A stretch of DNA of 64,000 nucleotides from Xestospongia muta. Taxonomy: Eukaryota > Porifera > Demospongiae > Haplosclerida > Petrosiidae. The notes beneath the pieces were generated by a model. That model was not told the DNA's origin. It did no database searches and saw only the letters and a list, made by a program, of their open reading frames with translations. Made by a program: the position numbers and the translations under genes. This document shows positions 58,943-64,000 of this stretch, piece after piece; within the stretch, counting starts at the first letter, position 1, and every line of letters begins with the position of its first letter. Where the stretch lies: contig OY848920.1 in the NCBI GenBank assembly GCA_963693285.1, positions 498,501 through 562,500 on the forward strand, read 5' to 3'.

Positions 58943-61253
58943 TTATAATTTCTCGTAAGTATTCGATTCCTTCTTTCTAAAAAGCCCCACAATAGAATGA
59001 TATGTAAAAAGACATCCATCCTACATGTAGTAAAGAATATTAAATATAATATATAGTTTTGAATCACTTTAAATTGTGTTACGTATATTAATGTTATAAC
59101 TATGAACCTAAAGAGATTACAAACAAAACAATGATGATTTTAATTGTACATAAATTTGAAAGTATATATAATAGTAATTTGAGTCTGAATGTGATAATTC
59201 TTCCAGCCTCAAGGAAATCCCTTGGAACCTAAATTATTAACCCCCATTGGTGACTTGGACTGACTCCTAAAAACCTAAGTAGGCTTAGCCCTAAGCAACC
59301 AAAGTTCTGACTCGTAAGAAACCAGATTACAGTTGCACAGTAATTTCAAAGTATGCATAACATATTTGCATCGTATAATACATGGATCTAAATGTGACTT
59401 GAGAAACAATAATTGTGAACCCCGAGAAACCAGATGGAGATTCCTAATGAACCCAATGTAAATATGGGACCTCTACATTATATGTATGTAGCCACTTGAG
59501 GAAAAATAAACTCCCTCATAAATATGACCTAATAATCTGATGTGATACAAACACGAGTGTACTTATCACATATTAATATCTAGACAATCTTATCATCAAT
59601 ATAATGATATATAGTTTAACCTTTATCATGTATGGTAGGGCAAACCAGAACTTTCGATTAGGTATTATTTCCATTCCTGTTTTATTAAATTTGAATTTTA
59701 ATATCAAAGCTCCTACAACAAAGTAAGCAATTAGACCACCAAGTCCTCTAAATGAGAAGATAATAAATTAATGGATGAATAAATGATAATGGATGGATGG
59801 ACAGATTGATGAATGGATGGAACATGAATAGATGAATCAAAAAGGATTGATATATGGATGACTGACATGAAAATGAATAGACATTAAAAAGAAACACATC
59901 AATGAGATATTTCTTTACATACAGATTTTAAACTATACTTACAAGAAGATAAGTATTATACCAACTTCACCAGCTGCAGTACCTCCACCACCACCACTTG
60001 GAGGAGGAGTATCTCCACACACACCAGGACAGGCACACTCAGTACGAAGTTGAAATAGCTGAATTTAAAAGTACTAAAATCGTCATGGTAATGATTTGTC
60101 TTACATATACAAAGTAATCTGGAGAGTCATCATAGGCTGTTAATTGAGGTGTTGTAGCTGTACGATCACATACTAGCTCAACTTCAGTTGTTCTAAATAA
60201 GAGAGCAGTGTTACTATTTTATTGGGCTTCTATATTTAATAGTTACATGATCATTGGTATATTATATCAGTAGTAACAGGAGATATTGGTATAAGTCATT
60301 GGTATGATGGATCATTGGTATGTTGTGTTACTGGTGTAATGAGTAATTGGTTAAATGGGTCATGGGTATGCTGAATCATTGGTATAATGGTCTTTGGAAC
60401 AATGGGTTATTGGTACAATGGATCATCGGTATGATGGTTCATTGATATAATAACACAATGGTGTGATGAAACATTGTTATACTGTACTGGCCAATCATAT
60501 ATTGGTATATCTATATTGTTTATTGTTGATACCAACCTGCCATTTTCTCCACTAGTGTACTCTAATTTATTATTTCCATTTGTATATATCATAAAAGTTT
60601 CAGTATTAGCTGCTCCACAGGAAAACCTCTGTGATCCATCCCTCTCGTCTTGACATGCCTAAATCCAAAAATCCTTTAAAATTGTTTGTTTTAGTAGAAA
60701 AGATCAAACCAGTCAACTTTGAAATGTTTGTATGATATATATCTAGAGACTTATTTTTATTTGTAATGTTACTTATAATATCATTATTACTAATAATGTA
60801 ATGTAATGGTTACGCTTACTGCATTATTTGTGCCAGTACAGCCATTTGAACCAACAAACCCATAGCCATAACATGGATTATAAGAATATTGGTATTGCAG
60901 ATTTTCTCCAACAATTCTATTATATCTATTTAAATAGAGAAAGAATGTCTGAGATATCTTATGCTCTTGTTATATGACCTTTTCCCACCCAATCATCAAT
61001 TCCTCCATTCATTAATTCATTCATCCTTTAATTTATCCATCTATTTATCCACCACCAACCTAGGAGTTCCATCGGAATTTGCCACAGAAGTTAAGTCAAT
61101 AATCCCCTCATCAGTTTGACAAACACATGAAACTGTACCACTTGGACGTCGTGTACAAGGTACTTGACCCATAACACACACACAACAATATAACCACACT
61201 AACAGAGACAGCAAGAAGCTTTGAGAAACCATCCCTCTCTCTGCTGCAAGCAT
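58943..61253 (-). CDS. Receptor-like type I membrane protein G8 (MRH-like)
   Basis: Exons 61060-61253, 60820-60925, 60537-60658, 60105-60192, 59943-60058, 59621-59747 and 58943-59020 give 276 residues from ATG 61253, or 269 from ATG 61232, which makes the more typical signal peptide (MVSQSFLLSLLVWLYCCVCV). Features: SGTVSCVCQTDEG, YSYNPCYGYGF, ACQDERDGSQRFSCGAANTE, TTEVELVCDRTATTP, VYLFQLRTECACPGVC, a Gly-rich stalk (SGGGGG), and the tail DGCLFTYHS...NTYEKL, ending in a YxxL motif. The last exon was found from its acceptor and the GATGGA start shared with relatives. Confidence 0.7.
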
Positions 61254-62117
61254 TTTTAGCAGCCACTCCCTCTTACTTGAAAATTCCAGACCCTTTCAAG
61301 AATGGTATGAATTTAGTTATAGACTCTGTACTCTTTATCAGATCAAATTTTGGAGATGAATATATTGATAATAGAATATTAAAAGAGAGAATCATGTAGA
61401 CTTAATGGATTATACCTGCATGTAATACTATTGTATTTAAACTTATATTAATGATATATCAGTCGAGTAGAATTATCACATTATTTCATACTAAAGTTTC
61501 AAAATTCAAACATTGTGATAAATGTCATGTAATATTTTGGTATAATTTTTGGCGAAACACTTGTATCATTTTTTGGTTTATATACAATTCTACACCTTTA
61601 CTCACTACTGCATGATTACAACTGGACAAGTTACTAACCCTTCATATTAGATACCTCCAACTAACTCTAAGAAATATAGTGGTATGATGTATATGTGTAT
61701 GTCACATGATACTAAAGATACGTTATTCATAGTCCAATAATCAGTCATGTGAGTGATGGTTATCTTTGTATTGCTAGACAACATGTTTACTTACTGTATG
61801 TAGTCATTGCATATAATATATTGCTACAAACTACAGCTGTATACTATGTAATAGTATGTTATAACATACTATTAGCTACTGATAGTATGTTATAACAGTT
61901 TTGATAGCATTATAGAGAACACACTACATTTACAGAATTGTTATACATGTGCAATATAATATATTTGTATTACCTACAGGTACTAATTACTGGTTTGTAT
62001 ACAATATTATGACAATGTTTATTGAAACTATATGATTTTAATTAGTATCAAAATAAATTAATTAAAATAAAAAGTTGATTCAATTGCCTGTTCAATATCG
62101 ATAGATTTTTGGTGTGT

Positions 62118-63604
62118 TCAAGCTTTATTGTATCCCGGTACAGGTTGATAGTCTTTACGTACCAATTTTATAATGGGACTAAATGTAAATAGAACTCCAT
62201 CCTAATATGTACATGATGGAATAAATTAATTATAAGGAAGTGAATTGGTTATATAGTGAAGAGATATTATATAAATCATTATTTCTTACCTTCACAAGAA
62301 ATGGGAGAGAAAACCAAAAGTGTCTCTGGGGTATCATTTCAATTCCAGATCGTTTGTAATGAAACTTCAGTATTAGGATGCCAGCTATAAAATAGGCAAG
62401 AAGTCCACTAAAAGATCTGTTTTAATAAAAATGGAAGGAAGTATTAAAACATTTGATGTTTTTGATGAATATAGTCTGTGAGTTAATTTGTATCTTTTAT
62501 TCTCAGTGTATTGGCAGTTTTAAAGTCTGCCTGTCACAGTCCATTTAAGAGTCTGCCTGTTATAGTCTTTTACATATAACGTCAGTCTTTATTTTACATT
62601 CTAACATGTTATCTAAACACTTTTTTCTATAGTATTAGGTTTTTCTCAATCAAAACTTACATAGCTATTAAGGCGAAGCCGATAGGACCACCAATTCCAC
62701 TAGAGCTCTTCTTACCAAAACAAACTTCCTCAGTATATAGATCAAAAACATAGAGAAGAGTTGTCTCACTATCTCCACTTGCAGTAATTCTAGTATGATC
62801 ATCACAATGAAGGTAGACGACTGTTCGTCTGTGAACAAAAAAATCTATGTATAAATTGAGCGGACATTACACAGTACATTGTATATAACTGTCCTTGTTC
62901 TGTACTACCTAAGGTTTGCACAGAAAGAATGACACAAGTATTTATACATGGTAATATTTTACTATTACTAAATTATCAAATGAGATATGAAATATGCTAA
63001 CACATGCTGTTTCTATACTGACCTAGTGTCAGTTCCTCCAGTATATTGTATTTGGTAATTGCCTTGATCATCATAATACATTTGCTCTGTTGAGGTTTTT
63101 CCCAAAGAATATTGGACACTGTTATCAGCATTGTCCTGACATGACTTTGTAAATTAATTGAGTGTAGGGAGGGAGGGAGGGAGAGAGAGAGAGAGAAAGA
63201 GAAAGTAATGGATTCAAAAAGTATTCATCATAAATTGCTTACAGCAGTACCACTGCTGCAGGTAGAACTATCTCCTAAAGAGAACCCATAACAAGGATTG
63301 TAGTCATAAGTATAGGTACCATCACTAATGTCTTTGAACCTAAAATACAACAACAAGTATCAACTACACTACATACACTGATCAATGACTACAACAACTA
63401 TTTATAGCTACAGTTATTATCTTGCCTTGGTGATCCATCATTAAGTGCTATAGTTCTCAGATCTATTGTTCTTTTGCTAGTTTCACAAACACAGGCAGGG
63501 TCTCCTGCAGGTGGAGAACAAGGAGTTAGATCAGCATGAACCTGTTGAAGCCACAATGCACAGAGACAGAGCTGACAAGTTAGAATGATTGCAGTCATTG
63601 TCAT
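62118..63604 (-). CDS. Receptor-like type I membrane protein G9, short-stalk variant
   Basis: Six exons: 63426-63604, 63243-63339, 63023-63144, 62661-62828, 62290-62416 and 62118-62201, 258 residues from ATG 63604 (MTMTAIILTCQLCLCALWLQ); the frame is open further up to 63736. Features: CSPPAGDPACVCE, YDYNPCYGF, SCQDNADNSVQYSLG, RTVVYLHCD. Exons 4 and 5 of the relatives are fused here without an intron, the CACPGG cluster and Pro-rich stalk are replaced by a short EEVCFGKKSSSG segment, and the membrane part follows. The first intron begins with GC instead of GT. The tail ends GYNKA and lacks the final hydrophobic residue of the YxxL motif. Confidence 0.65.
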
Positions 63605-63879
63605 AATCACTGTAAGAGAGAGTGTTGGTAATATTATAATAAGGGGTGGATATTGGCTCATAAATAATGCAGCTTGAAGCCTATCACTCCCAACATCAGT
63701 GCTATGAATACTGTTCAGTATGAAAGCCAACATCATAACAAAGTAATCAATATTACTTACTATAAATTATCATATAGCATAACATTGGAATATATAATTT
63801 ATTATATATACAAAGGTTGTTTAAAATATATCTTATTTTCTATTATAAAATGTGTCAGTATTAAGGTGACGTATGTATG

Positions 63880-63948
63880 TCAGTTGAGAGATTTATAGTC
63901 TCTACGAAGTAGTCTTATGATAGGACTAAAAGTAAAGAGGACTCCATC
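63880..63948 (-). CDS. Tail exon of a further receptor-like gene G10 (partial)
   Basis: A 69-nt minus-strand exon begins with the family signature GATGGA after an ATAG acceptor and encodes DGVLFTFSPIIRLLRRDYKS then Leu-Asn and a stop. It is closest to the tail of G9. YKSL supplies a YxxL motif. The remaining exons would lie beyond the right edge of the window. Confidence 0.7.
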   Translation of the reverse strand, partial: DGVLFTFSPIIRLLRRDYKSLN

Positions 63949-64000
63949 CTATGTGATATAAGAGAGAGATGTATAAAGATTATAATTGATTATGTCAATA

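Overview
The window looks like nuclear DNA of an invertebrate animal. It is AT-rich, its genes are split by short GT-AG introns, and it holds expanded families of death-fold, caspase-like and receptor-like genes together with many small DNA transposons. A demosponge would fit well, but that is an inference from gene content and style; nothing here proves the species. All multi-exon models were built by hand from ORFs, splice consensus and agreement between paralogues. No search was run.

Region 1 (1-13127) is a tandem array. A unit of about 4.2-4.8 kb is present twice in full (1-4794 and 4795-9006) and a third time in part (9007 to about 10529). The third copy runs into an apparently intact seven-exon gene for a KH-domain, CHORD-like zinc-binding protein (9602-12474). 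In units 1 and 2 the KH gene is broken inside exon 2 and joined to the last exons of a TauD/SyrP-like dioxygenase gene. Every unit is followed by a small death-fold gene (3512-4233, 7724-8445, 12646-13127). Transposon insertions that differ between units give clean filled and empty site comparisons.

Region 2 (13128-44700) holds a further death-fold gene (14043-17576) and then two large diverged copies of one block: A at about 18.4-30.05 kb and B at about 34.24-44.69 kb. Each block has a caspase-like protease gene on the minus strand, a head-to-head death-fold gene on the plus strand, and a receptor-like membrane protein gene on the minus strand. The receptor gene is dead in block A and intact in block B. 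Between the blocks lies a 2.5-kb transposon-like element with 5-bp target duplications, and an inverted receptor-gene fragment.

Region 3 (41956-64000) is an array of receptor-like genes: G2, G3, a truncated G4, G5, G6, G7 (the only one on the plus strand), G8, G9, and the last exon of G10 at the edge. Each complete gene encodes a type I membrane protein of about 258-284 residues, built from seven exons (six in G9) with conserved intron phases. The parts are a signal peptide, a cysteine-containing ectodomain resembling the mannose-6-phosphate receptor homology (MRH) fold, a Pro/Gly/Ser stalk, one membrane segment, and a short tail that nearly always ends in a YxxL/I-type motif.

Taken together, the window looks like a fast-evolving cluster in which receptor-like surface or endosomal proteins, single-domain death-fold proteins and caspase-like proteases are duplicated as a block. 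A recognition, adaptor and protease system is a reasonable hypothesis, but nothing in the sequence proves that these proteins interact.
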